Below, piece by piece: positions 33,001 to 41,395 of a DNA stretch of 64,000 nt. Positions within the stretch are counted from its first letter, which is position 1. The number at the start of each line of letters is the position of its first letter. The stretch is from Candidatus Anstonellales archaeon (lineage in GTDB: Archaea > Micrarchaeota > Micrarchaeia > Anstonellales > CG1-02-47-40), in the NCBI GenBank assembly GCA_038869735.1, contig JAWCQO010000002.1:73337-137336 (forward strand), given 5' to 3'. A program made the translations under genes and the position numbers. A model generated the notes under the pieces. That model had not been told where the DNA came from. It was given only the letters and a program-made list of their open reading frames with translations, and did not search any database.

Positions 33001-33987
33001 TTGAGTAATTCTCATACGATTTTGGTTACGGGCGCATCAGGCAGAATCGGACGTGTAGTAATCAAAAACCTAATAAAAAAGAAAGAGCAAGTGCGTGCTC
33101 TCGTGAGGAAAAAAGAAAGCATAAACAGTTTAAGCATAAACAGTTTAGGCGAAGAAGTTGAGATAGTTTATGGCGACATCACCAACAAGAGAAGCTTAAT
33201 TGATGCGGTCAGTAACGTTGAAAAAATAATCCACCTTGCAGGAAGTGTTGATTTTTCAAATCAACAAAAGATGATGAAAATCAACGCAGATGGCACAAAA
33301 AATCTATTGGAAATTTGTCCAAACAGCATAAAGAGATTTATCCACTGCTCCTCAATTGCGGTTTATGGAAAGAAATTAGACAAAGAAGAAGTAGATGAAA
33401 AAAGAAAACCTAACCCAGATTCAATCTACGCTAAAAGCAAGATGAAGGCAGAGGAATATTGTATTGAACATAGCAAGCGACTGCCGATTACAATCTTGCG
33501 TCTTGGGGTGGTCTACGGACCAGGATTTGATGCCGGTTATAGGGAGGTTTTTGAGTTACTAAGGTGTGGAAGAATGCGAATCATCGGTGATGGAAACAAC
33601 GTCATTCCCTTTGTTCACGTGGAGGACGTGGCAAATGCTATCCTCCTCGCTCTCACCTCAAACGTACCTTCAGGTTCATTTTACAACATAGTAGGAGAAA
33701 AAAAGACTCAAGCAGAAGTTTTGTCTTTGGCATCCAAATATCTTGACGTCAAGCCTCCGCAAAAAAGAATCCATCCCCTCCTAGCAAAGGCCGCCTGTCT
33801 CTTCTCACCTACCAAATCAGAATACATAGACATCCTCTCTTCAAATCGCTCATTCTCGTCTACAAAAGCATGGCAGGAGCTTGGATGGAGGCCAAGAATA
33901 AGCCTAGAGGATGGTATAAAAAATATATCTGAGCAGTATAAAAGCAGACAAGTGAAAGGTGAGCTTAATGAAAGTTGGGAGAACTGA
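33001..33987 (+). CDS. NAD-dependent epimerase/dehydratase (extended SDR)
   Basis: Rossmann-fold sugar-nucleotide or lipid-linked epimerase/dehydratase type. The cofactor loop is ILVTGASGRIGRVVI. The catalytic Ser/Tyr/Lys triad sits in FIHCSSIAVYG and DSIYAKSKMKAE, with VPSGSFYNIVGE near the C terminus. A TTG start at 33001 follows GAGGTG by six bases, which supports it although no ATG is available. A perfect 15-base tandem duplication inside the gene gives SINSLSINSL at about residues 40-49. It overlaps the GGGP synthase gene by 20 bases. Substrate unknown. Confidence 0.82.
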   Translation: MSNSHTILVTGASGRIGRVVIKNLIKKKEQVRALVRKKESINSLSINSLGEEVEIVYGDITNKRSLIDAVSNVEKIIHLAGSVDFSNQQKMMKINADGTKNLLEICPNSIKRFIHCSSIAVYGKKLDKEEVDEKRKPNPDSIYAKSKMKAEEYCIEHSKRLPITILRLGVVYGPGFDAGYREVFELLRCGRMRIIGDGNNVIPFVHVEDVANAILLALTSNVPSGSFYNIVGEKKTQAEVLSLASKYLDVKPPQKRIHPLLAKAACLFSPTKSEYIDILSSNRSFSSTKAWQELGWRPRISLEDGIKNISEQYKSRQVKGELNESWEN

Positions 33988-34744
33988 AAAATACCTTTTA
34001 GAAGAAATAGAGAAAAAGAAAGGCCTTCTTCTTGCTCTTATTGATCCTGCAGACTACCAACACAAAGAAGATGCAATAAAAGCAGGAAGAGAAGCTTGCG
34101 AAGGAGGAGCAGACGCTATACTTGTTGGCGGCAGCATAGGGGCAGAAGGAGAACTTCTTGATACCGTAACCAAAGAAATCAAAAGCTCAGTGTCCGTACC
34201 TGTCATTCTCTTTCCAGGCAACATAAGCACCATATCAAAATATGCTGATGCAGTATATTTTATGTCCCTCCTTAACAGCAGACACCCTTATTGGATAACA
34301 GGAGCGCAGATGTTGGCTGCAAATTCAATTCGACTTCTTGGAATTGAGCCACTGCCAGTAGGCTATATTGTTATTGAGCCGGGTGGAACAGTCGGTTATG
34401 TTGGGGATGCAAATCTCATAAGTCGCAATAAACCGCAAATTGCAGCAGCACACGCTCTTTCCGCTCAATATATGGGTTTTAGATTCGTTTTAACGGATGC
34501 AGGAAGCAATCCCTCACTTGGTCCGATCCCACTTGATATGGTAAAAGCAGTTTCTAGCACTATAAATATCCCTTACATTGTTGCTGGCGGTATAAAATCT
34601 CCAACTCAAGCTGCCGGTATAATAAAGGCAGGAGCAGATGCAATTCAGGTAGGAACAGCGCTTGAACATGGAAAAAATCTAAAAAAATTGGTAGGGGAAA
34701 TGGTAAGAGCCATAAGGAATAGTGGTTTGCAAAAAACGAAGTAA
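33968..34744 (+). CDS. geranylgeranylglyceryl-phosphate synthase
   Basis: Makes the first ether bond of archaeal lipids, joining geranylgeranyl-PP to sn-glycerol-1-phosphate. It is a TIM-barrel of 258 residues with LLLALIDPADYQ, GGADAILVGGS, VPVILFPGNIS, PVGYIVIEPGGTVGYVGDA, YIVAGGIKSPTQAAGIIKAG and ADAIQVGTALE. GGTGA lies before ATG 33968, and the gene overlaps the end of the SDR gene, so the two are coupled. This is a diagnostic archaeal membrane-lipid gene. Confidence 0.95.
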   Translation: MKVGRTEKYLLEEIEKKKGLLLALIDPADYQHKEDAIKAGREACEGGADAILVGGSIGAEGELLDTVTKEIKSSVSVPVILFPGNISTISKYADAVYFMSLLNSRHPYWITGAQMLAANSIRLLGIEPLPVGYIVIEPGGTVGYVGDANLISRNKPQIAAAHALSAQYMGFRFVLTDAGSNPSLGPIPLDMVKAVSSTINIPYIVAGGIKSPTQAAGIIKAGADAIQVGTALEHGKNLKKLVGEMVRAIRNSGLQKTK

Positions 34745-34821
34745 ACAAGCAAAATTTTTCTCAGCCTTACTTATTTTATCTTTTATTAGAATAGAAAAAG
34801 AGAAAAATAGTGTCTGTCTAA

Positions 34822-35397
34822 TCATCCTTGTTCTTCTTCTACCTTCAGAATACGGTTTTCAGGTTTTGAGATATAAACTTTTAAAATACTATTTGCTTTT
34901 GGTGATTTCCAAATAACAAGCCAAACTTCTTCTTTTCCTTCGAATTCATCTAAAAATCTCCAAGAAGCCTTTGCATCAGGATAGTCTTCAAGATACTTCC
35001 GCGCTCTCTCACCTCCAGAATATGTGTGAGAAGCTGCTACTGCTTCTTCCTCAAAAGCAACTATACATTTTGGAAGTCCTTCACATACTTTGCAATTTTT
35101 CGTTATGTTTTCTGTCCAAGTCACAAAATGCGATGCAGGATAATCATAATAGAGGTGAAGTCTTTGAGGACATTTGGATGTTATCTCAAATGAAACTCTC
35201 CCCTTTATCTTGTATGACCCGTATTCCTCCCTTGTGGATAACACTTCTATAATATCAGCATTCGGGTATTTTGTCCTCATGTCCTCCATCACGTATTTTG
35301 TTGCGTCTTCAGCGCTCACTGCCGCTTCCCATGGCTTTATGAGGATAAGAATAACCACAACTATAATCAATATCCCTACCACAACTTCCTTTTTCAT
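34822..35397 (-). CDS. membrane-anchored extracytoplasmic protein, unknown function
   Basis: A 191-residue protein with an N-terminal anchor helix (VVVGILIIVVVILILIKPW, residues 5-23) and a soluble outer domain. The domain carries four Cys, in SKCPQRL, NCKVCEG and PKCIV, possibly two disulfides or a metal site. One N-glycosylation sequon is seen (ENIT). ATG 35397 follows GGGAT and starts directly at the anchor; the frame upstream to 35451 is ignored. It converges on the GGGP synthase gene. No family was recognised. Confidence 0.6.
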   Translation of the reverse strand: MKKEVVVGILIIVVVILILIKPWEAAVSAEDATKYVMEDMRTKYPNADIIEVLSTREEYGSYKIKGRVSFEITSKCPQRLHLYYDYPASHFVTWTENITKNCKVCEGLPKCIVAFEEEAVAASHTYSGGERARKYLEDYPDAKASWRFLDEFEGKEEVWLVIWKSPKANSILKVYISKPENRILKVEEEQG

Positions 35398-35493
35398 GCT
35401 TATCCTATCCCTATACTCCCAAAAATGATTTAACCCTTTTCTCTCATCCAAATTCTTAAATAATCAAAAAATCAAATTAATTATCGAATTCTT

Positions 35494-36870
35494 ATGCTAA
35501 CTATCCACCAAAAGCAACACAAACTACATCCTCATAATTCTTCCTCACCAACAAGAGTCTTTAGACGTCTGCACAGCCAAATAAGAAGCAACCACTCCGA
35601 ATCAGGAGAGTCCCATCCCCTACCAGCAAATGGACCTGCAATCACTCACCTCTTTTCTATCCTTTCAGAAACCCTTCCACAGGAAGACAAAATACCACTT
35701 TTACCAAGTTCGCGAGAAAAGCTTCTCTATCTTTTGCTTCATCAGCCTCCTTATCCGTCAATCAGTATCTTGGAAAAACAGATATTTACCGCGTTCATGA
35801 CTCATTTTGGACATACACCTTCTTACAGAAACGAGGCCAAATTGCTTGAAGAAGCAATAACCCATCTAAAAGGCGTTTATGGATCTACACTTCGAAAGGA
35901 CAATAGAAGCCCCGCAATAGCGCACCCTCTCTCAGTAGCCCGAGACGTTGCCGTACTTGGTGGGGACGTTAAAGCCATAATCCTGAGCCTATTTCACGAT
36001 ATAGGAGAGGATTATGGAAACCGTACCGTAAAGAGCATATCAGAAAAGTTTAATCTTCACATAAATGGCTGGTCCCTTTCAGCTCTAATTAGCAAGATGA
36101 CATATGACCATGTAACAACATACGAATCCTATCTAAACGAGCTTTATTCCGACTGGGGCAGGGAAATAGGTGTATTCATGACCACCATAAAGAGCTTAGA
36201 TGGATTAGAGAACGCAAAAACCATCTTTGAGGGCATGGAGAAATCCCATTTAAATCGGCAGATAGAAAAAGCCATACTCCACACGCGGAACTGGAAAAAA
36301 CTCAATAGAGAAGTGTACGAATATATGCTAGAGCTTCTTCGCTCAAAGGGTGTAGAAACAAACAAAATTTTTCATCCAACATTCGCTCAGGCTGAAGCTA
36401 CGCAAAGTGGAGTTCGGGTGGTGAGAGCAATCAACGCTTTAAGTGGAAATCTCCTCCAATTGCTTCCTGATAAAGGCTCAAATTCCATCATAATATATGA
36501 GCCATACCCTCCAGATCTCTATATGCATTCATCTGAATCGTCAACAATCAGCGTAGAATACTCAAACGCATTTCTCCCAAAAAAACTTTTCCATGCGCTA
36601 CTCAAAAAACATTTTGGAAAAGGAACGGAGATACGGGAGATTAGAGACCCGCTATCCATTCATCTTCCATTACTCTCAGACCCAAATGAATATGTCTTTG
36701 ATATAACAAAACCAGACGGCTTTGACTCAGAAATAGATACTGCTTTTTTCAGGCATATCCACAAACTTTCCAATTTTTATCCAAAGTGGTTTTTTTCTTC
36801 TCACAAATTGTTTGACCTAAGTCTTAGATTATACGATTTCTTGTGGAAGCAGATATTCTATAAAGATTAG
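35494..36870 (+). CDS. HD-domain protein resembling RelA/SpoT-family (p)ppGpp hydrolases
   Basis: A 458-residue protein. Residues 1-110 are Ser/Pro/His-rich and unassigned. Residues about 118-285 show the RSH hydrolase pattern: an Arg/Lys lead to the first metal His (RSPAIAHPLSVARDVAVLGG), the HD pair in LSLFHDIGEDY (RSH: LLHDxxEDT), and the last Asp in TIKSLDGLENAKTI (RSH: KLADRLHNMRT). No RelA synthetase motif is seen in the C-terminal 170 residues, which are unassigned. This suggests a hydrolase of (p)ppGpp or a related nucleotide, as in Mesh1. The reaction is inferred; only the HD metal site is supported by residues. Confidence 0.7.
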   Translation: MLTIHQKQHKLHPHNSSSPTRVFRRLHSQIRSNHSESGESHPLPANGPAITHLFSILSETLPQEDKIPLLPSSREKLLYLLLHQPPYPSISILEKQIFTAFMTHFGHTPSYRNEAKLLEEAITHLKGVYGSTLRKDNRSPAIAHPLSVARDVAVLGGDVKAIILSLFHDIGEDYGNRTVKSISEKFNLHINGWSLSALISKMTYDHVTTYESYLNELYSDWGREIGVFMTTIKSLDGLENAKTIFEGMEKSHLNRQIEKAILHTRNWKKLNREVYEYMLELLRSKGVETNKIFHPTFAQAEATQSGVRVVRAINALSGNLLQLLPDKGSNSIIIYEPYPPDLYMHSSESSTISVEYSNAFLPKKLFHALLKKHFGKGTEIREIRDPLSIHLPLLSDPNEYVFDITKPDGFDSEIDTAFFRHIHKLSNFYPKWFFSSHKLFDLSLRLYDFLWKQIFYKD

Positions 36871-36903
36871 AATTCTAGATTAGAATTCTTTTCAACCTCT
36901 CAT

Positions 36904-36973
36904 GGTGTCGGATGATGAGCAATACGACGCTGAGGCAAAATCCAATGATGTCGTGACTTGACTCTGACGCACT
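36904..36973 (+). ncRNA. C/D-box sRNA candidate (2'-O-methylation guide)
   Basis: All four boxes occur in order in a gene-free spacer: box C ATGATGA (36912-36918), box D' CTGA (36930-36933), box C' ATGATGT (36945-36951, one mismatch) and box D CTGA (36964-36967). The guide spacers are 11 bases before D' and 12 before D, as in archaeal sRNAs. Flanking bases can pair into a closing stem (GGTG-CG with CGCACT, one bulged T), forming the kink-turn next to boxes C/D. The two guides are GCAATACGACG and CGTGACTTGACT. No target was checked. Confidence 0.55.
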
Positions 36974-37013
36974 CAATTGCATCCTTTATTCCCTTTCGTC
37001 ATTTGCCAATTAA

Positions 37014-37026
37014 AAATATTTATTAA
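37014..37026 (+). promoter_or_regulatory. TATA box of the 2-oxoacid oxidoreductase operon
   Basis: AAATATTTATTAA is centred about 63 bases before the alpha-subunit ATG (37083), giving a leader of about 35 bases. No clear Shine-Dalgarno sequence is seen. Confidence 0.4.
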
Positions 37027-37082
37027 TGTCTTTGATAAAGAGTAAACTCCACAAATAAATAAGACTTCAAAAGGCGACCCAG

Positions 37083-38897
37083 ATGAACAAAGACGAAAAA
37101 AGCCGCATAACCACGCCCCTTAATGACGTAACCATCAAGATAGGTGGAGAAGCCGGAAGCGGCGTTGCTACGATTGGACTTACTCTTGCCCGATGTCTTA
37201 AAGATCTTGGGTTTTATATATTCTCCGAAAATGATTATCCCTCACTTATACGCGGGGGGCACAACACACAAACAGTAAGGGCATGCACACGAAGAGTCCA
37301 TTCTTTGCTAGGACCAGTCCATCTTCTTTTATGTCTAAATAAAAACTCTGCGATTTTCCACAGGGATGAAGTTGTTGAAGGAGGTGCTATAATATACGAT
37401 GGAGAATCATTTGAACTTAACAGCGAAGAAAAGAGAGACGACGTTTCTTATATCTCTGTGCCACTTTCAAGAATTGCAAAGGAACAGGGAGATCCAGTTT
37501 ATGAGAATTCGGCTGCAATAGGTGCTGGAATGTGCTTACTTGGTGGAAGCATTGATATTGTTGAAGCTCAACTAAATAAGATGTTTGAAACAAAAAAGAG
37601 CGAAGAAATAGCCCTAAAGAACATCACCGCAGCTAAAGAAGGGTTCCAGTATGTAAGCAATCTTGGCAAATCTGGCTCTCTTCAAATAGAAATAAGAGAA
37701 AAAATTAGAGGCCAACTTCTCTTAAATGGAAACGAAGCAATCTGTCTTGGGGCATTGCGCGGAGGATGCAAGTTTGTTGCAGAATATCCTATGAGCCCCT
37801 CCTCCTCCATCCTGCACTTGATGGCAAAATACGAACGGGAGTTTGGACTAGTAGTAAAGCATACTGAAGATGAGATTGCGGCAATAAACATGATTTGCGG
37901 TTCAGCGTTTGCAGGAGCAAGGGCATTGACGGCAACATCCGGAGGTGGATTTTCACTCATGGTTGAAGCACTTGGAATGGCAGGAATATCAGAGCAACCC
38001 ATCGTAATTGTTGAGGTGCAAAGATGTGGGCCCTCCACAGGTCTTCCAACTTATACTGAGCAGGCTGATCTCCAATTCGTTCTTCATGCATCTCAGGGAG
38101 AATTTCCTCGCCTTGTCTTTTGTCCTGGGGACGTAGAAGAGTGTTTCTATGGTACGGTGGACGTTATGAACTTGGCTGAAAAGCTTCAGGTCCCAGCTAT
38201 AATCCTTTCTGATAAGTACTTGGCAGAACAGTATGCAACCGTCAACCGATTTGATGTAAATAGAGCTTGCGTAGATAGAGGAAAAATAATGACTGACGAG
38301 CAAATGAAAAATTTCAGACACTGGATGGATGAGCGCTTCGAAAGCAAAAGCGATGCATCTTATCCTGTTTTCAAAAGACATGTATTTACAGAAGATGGAA
38401 TCTCCCCCCGATGTTTTCCTGGTCAAGAGAACGGAATGCACGTTGCCTCTTCCTATGAACACGATGAAACCGGCTTTACATCGGAAGATCCCCAAATGAG
38501 AGTTGCAATGATAGACAAAAGAGCAAGAAAACTTGCTTCAGTGCCGCAGAGTTTGATCCGACCAAAAATATACGGTGACCCAAATGCGGAATTCCTCCTT
38601 ATAGCATGGGGCTCTACCAAGGGCCCCTGCCTGGAAGCTCTAAAGCTTCTTCAAGACCAGGGTTTCAAGATTAAATTTATGCACATAAGTTGGGCATGCC
38701 CCTTTGATTCGCTCTCAGTTTTAAACGAGTTGCAAAGAAGCAGAAAGCAACTTATATGTGAAGGGAATTCAGAAGCCCAGATGCGCTCACTTATCAGAGA
38801 AAAAACAGGTTTTTTCATAAAGAATGTGTTTCTGAAATACGATGGCAGACCATTTGACCCGATTGCAATAGCGGATGAGATAAAGCGTCTTTACTAA
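37083..38897 (+). CDS. 2-oxoacid:ferredoxin oxidoreductase, fused gamma-alpha subunit
   Basis: CoA-acylating oxidative decarboxylation of 2-oxoacids with ferredoxin. Residues 15-190 are the gamma domain (GGEAGSGVATIG, FSENDYPSLIRGGHNTQTVR, GAGMCLLGG). Residues 210-600 are the alpha part: GNEAICLGALRGG, the YPITPSS-type motif as YPMSPSS, EDEIAAINMICGSAFAGARA and TSGGGFSLMVEALGMAG. The last part is the transketolase-C-like domain (EFLLIAWGSTKGPCLEALK). The 604-residue fused form goes with a separate beta subunit, found nine bases or more downstream. Substrate (2-oxoglutarate, pyruvate or broad) cannot be fixed by eye. Confidence 0.93.
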   Translation: MNKDEKSRITTPLNDVTIKIGGEAGSGVATIGLTLARCLKDLGFYIFSENDYPSLIRGGHNTQTVRACTRRVHSLLGPVHLLLCLNKNSAIFHRDEVVEGGAIIYDGESFELNSEEKRDDVSYISVPLSRIAKEQGDPVYENSAAIGAGMCLLGGSIDIVEAQLNKMFETKKSEEIALKNITAAKEGFQYVSNLGKSGSLQIEIREKIRGQLLLNGNEAICLGALRGGCKFVAEYPMSPSSSILHLMAKYEREFGLVVKHTEDEIAAINMICGSAFAGARALTATSGGGFSLMVEALGMAGISEQPIVIVEVQRCGPSTGLPTYTEQADLQFVLHASQGEFPRLVFCPGDVEECFYGTVDVMNLAEKLQVPAIILSDKYLAEQYATVNRFDVNRACVDRGKIMTDEQMKNFRHWMDERFESKSDASYPVFKRHVFTEDGISPRCFPGQENGMHVASSYEHDETGFTSEDPQMRVAMIDKRARKLASVPQSLIRPKIYGDPNAEFLLIAWGSTKGPCLEALKLLQDQGFKIKFMHISWACPFDSLSVLNELQRSRKQLICEGNSEAQMRSLIREKTGFFIKNVFLKYDGRPFDPIAIADEIKRLY

Positions 38898-38914
38898 CAC
38901 CCTAAGTGATGATA

Positions 38915-39772
38915 ATGAATACAGCAGAATTTAACTCCCCAAACAAACCAACATGGTGTCCTGGCTGTGGAAATTATGCAATACTCCTAGCCTTAAAAAA
39001 CGCTCTTGCAGAAAGAGATTGCAATCCAAAGGATACAGTAATTGTCTCTGGAATAGGCTGTTCAGGAAAGCTTCCTCACTTTGCAAAAACATATGCATAT
39101 GAGTCGTTGCACGGACGTGCGCTGCCTGTAGCAACAGGAATAAAACTTACAAACCATACCCTAAAGGTTATTGCTGTTGGTGGAGACGGAGATGGATACG
39201 GAATTGGCATGGGTCACTTCATACATTGCATGCGAAGAAATATAGACATCACTTACATTGTCCACAACAACCAGATATATGGCCTTACTACTGGACAGGC
39301 TTCACCCACTAGCGAAAAGGGAGCAAAGACAAAGAGTACCCCTCATGGTGTAATAGAAATCCCCATAAATCCAATTTCGCTTGCAATAGCAACAGGTGCA
39401 ACATTTGTTGCTCGCGGGTTCTCAGGAGACCTAAAGCATCTAACCTCACTATTTTCTCAGGCAATAGCTCACAAAGGTTTTTCTCTTGTTGATGTTCTCC
39501 AGCCATGCGTCATATTCAATAAAATAAATACCTACTCATTTTTCCAGAAAAACTGCTATAAATTAGAAGAACAAAATCACAATCCGGAAGATAAGATTGC
39601 CGCATTCCAAAAATCGCTTGAGTGGGGAGAGGGGAAGATTCCAATAGGTATTTTTTACCGCGAATCTCGCCCAACCTATGAAGATGAGCTTCCAACAATT
39701 CAAAAAACTCCATTACACCGCCATGATATATCCAATGTAAACATAGAAAGGCTTCTCGACGAATTTGAATAA
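38915..39772 (+). CDS. 2-oxoacid:ferredoxin oxidoreductase, beta subunit
   Basis: Thiamine-diphosphate-binding subunit, 285 residues. It has the Fe-S/TPP start WCPGCGNYAILLAL, IVSGIGCSGKLPHF, the TPP motif VIAVGGDGDGYGIGMGH followed by the partner site HNNQIYGLTTGQASPT, and VDVLQPCVIFNK near the C-terminal part. GTGATG at 38906-38911 acts as Shine-Dalgarno sequence for ATG 38915, although GTG 38906 and ATG 38909 are also in frame. No separate ferredoxin-like delta subunit is adjacent. Confidence 0.95.
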   Translation: MNTAEFNSPNKPTWCPGCGNYAILLALKNALAERDCNPKDTVIVSGIGCSGKLPHFAKTYAYESLHGRALPVATGIKLTNHTLKVIAVGGDGDGYGIGMGHFIHCMRRNIDITYIVHNNQIYGLTTGQASPTSEKGAKTKSTPHGVIEIPINPISLAIATGATFVARGFSGDLKHLTSLFSQAIAHKGFSLVDVLQPCVIFNKINTYSFFQKNCYKLEEQNHNPEDKIAAFQKSLEWGEGKIPIGIFYRESRPTYEDELPTIQKTPLHRHDISNVNIERLLDEFE

Positions 39773-39803
39773 GCTCTGCTCAACTCACTAAAATGTTCTA
39801 CTA

Positions 39804-40979
39804 TCACATGTAATACAAAATTGTTGGTATTATCAAGCACGCCATAAGTGCAAGCCTGCTTGTCTTTAAGATGTTTGGGAGACTTCCGACTAGTGTAGAG
39901 GCAAGCAAGATTATCAATCCATCAACTCCCGAGACCAACAAAACAGCTAAAATTAAATATCCTAGAATCACAGGATATGTTCGTTTGATGTTTCCGGTCT
40001 CTAATCTCCTTATAATTTTTGAAAGACCAAGCAGAGCAATTGAAGCGACCGCAAACGAAAAGCAAAAGATTCCCACCATCCACAGAATATTACTCTCAGA
40101 AATCTCGCTTGCGATTGCAAGAGCCCCCACTCTTGCCTTTCCAATTGCCTCAAGCGAAGCAAAAGCAAACACTCCTTGAGAAACACTAATTGCAGAAATA
40201 AGTGCCAAATATTTTCGCGCATCTTCTTTTTCACCCTCTCTCCAAAATATAAGACCACCTAAAAGTGCCATTTGGGCAGGCGAAGAGATTCCGGGAATTA
40301 GATCTGCCAACCACCCAAGAATTACTCCAAAAATAATCTCTGGAGCAAAATCAAAATTTATTGTGCTCATATCCCTTTGTTGTGAAAATCTTTTTTCATT
40401 TCCCATAGTTGCAAACACAATCCCACTAACGGCGAACAACCCGCAAAAAAGAGGGAAAAGAGGATCAGGATTTCCACTGTTGAGAACCACAAACCCAAGT
40501 AGCCCAGCTGTTAATGTAACTACTAAACACAAAAAACGAGAAACCATGTCCTTTTCTTTTGCGATGAGCAAAAAGAGAACGGACCCTAAAAGCAGGGGAA
40601 TAAAGCGCTCAGAAATAGAATAAACAAGAGGATAGGACCAAATAGCAATAGGTAGTGACAACAAAGACACAATGCAAGCAAGGACACCAGCAAGTAAGCA
40701 TATCAAAAGAGCCTCGTACCCTCTTCCACGGGTTGCCATCCTATGGCCAGGGAGGACGGAAACAACTGACTTTTCATCAGGAATTCCAAAAAAAATTGCA
40801 GGTACGAATGAAAATACAACTTGCGAACCAAAAATAGCAATTATAAGAAGAGAAATATCAGAGCCATCAAAATTCCACCCCAATATCGAAGCAAGGGTAT
40901 TAGTGTGCAATCCAGGAATAATACCGCTTATCCCACCAACAATTATACCAAAAAAAATTATCAGCAAGTACCCACACAT
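39804..40979 (-). CDS. TctA-family-like membrane transporter
   Basis: A 391-residue protein with about ten hydrophobic helices. It has the Gly/Pro-rich family-type repeats GGISGIIPGLHTNTLASIL near the N terminus and LADLIPGISSPAQMALLGG in the middle, arranged as an inverted pair, and AIFFGIPDEKSVVSVLPGH. This is the archaeal COG1784 type, related to the large TctA subunit of tripartite tricarboxylate carriers. TctB and TctC partners are not present, so it may work alone. Substrate unknown. It is followed upstream by the OB-fold gene on the same strand, 11 bases away. Confidence 0.78.
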   Translation of the reverse strand: MCGYLLIIFFGIIVGGISGIIPGLHTNTLASILGWNFDGSDISLLIIAIFGSQVVFSFVPAIFFGIPDEKSVVSVLPGHRMATRGRGYEALLICLLAGVLACIVSLLSLPIAIWSYPLVYSISERFIPLLLGSVLFLLIAKEKDMVSRFLCLVVTLTAGLLGFVVLNSGNPDPLFPLFCGLFAVSGIVFATMGNEKRFSQQRDMSTINFDFAPEIIFGVILGWLADLIPGISSPAQMALLGGLIFWREGEKEDARKYLALISAISVSQGVFAFASLEAIGKARVGALAIASEISESNILWMVGIFCFSFAVASIALLGLSKIIRRLETGNIKRTYPVILGYLILAVLLVSGVDGLIILLASTLVGSLPNILKTSRLALMACLIIPTILYYM

Positions 40980-40990
40980 ATCTACTCATA

Positions 40991-41344
40991 CTAGCTCCAT
41001 ATTCTTTCTGCTTCAACTCGTTTTCTTCCCATATACTCTAAAACCCTCCCTTCTACTTTCACAACCTCGCCTTTAGAAATAAATGTCGGATTGTAAATGT
41101 CGGCTCTAAAATACACGTTTATACAATTTACTGCTGCGTCGCAAAGAACTACTTTCGTTCTTTCTGCAATTACAATTTCTTTAACAAAGCCAGCAAAATA
41201 AACTCTCCTCCCCTCAGGCAAGCTCTGAATTGTTCCGATCTCAACTTTTTCATAGCCATAATCAAAATACAAATAGGCCACTGCAACTCCTAAAACTGCA
41301 AGAACGATTGACAATATCATGAGCTTTCTCTGCGAAATCTCCAT
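40991..41344 (-). CDS. membrane-anchored OB-fold protein
   Basis: A 117-residue protein with one N-terminal helix (LMILSIVLAVLGVAVAYLYF, residues 8-27) and an OB-fold-like domain outside. The domain reads IQSLPEGRRVYFAGFVKEIV, then TKVVLCDAAVNCINVYF, GEVVKVEGRVLEY and RVEAERIW. The pattern matches the nucleic-acid/OB anti-codon-type strands seen in many archaeal secreted OB proteins; the ligand is unknown. It is the first gene of a two-gene unit with the TctA-like transporter. It is divergent from the deaminase gene. Confidence 0.65.
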   Translation of the reverse strand: MEISQRKLMILSIVLAVLGVAVAYLYFDYGYEKVEIGTIQSLPEGRRVYFAGFVKEIVIAERTKVVLCDAAVNCINVYFRADIYNPTFISKGEVVKVEGRVLEYMGRKRVEAERIWS

Positions 41345-41395
41345 ACAAATATTTTTCTCGGAAGACTTATAACAACAGCACCTCCAATTTTATTT

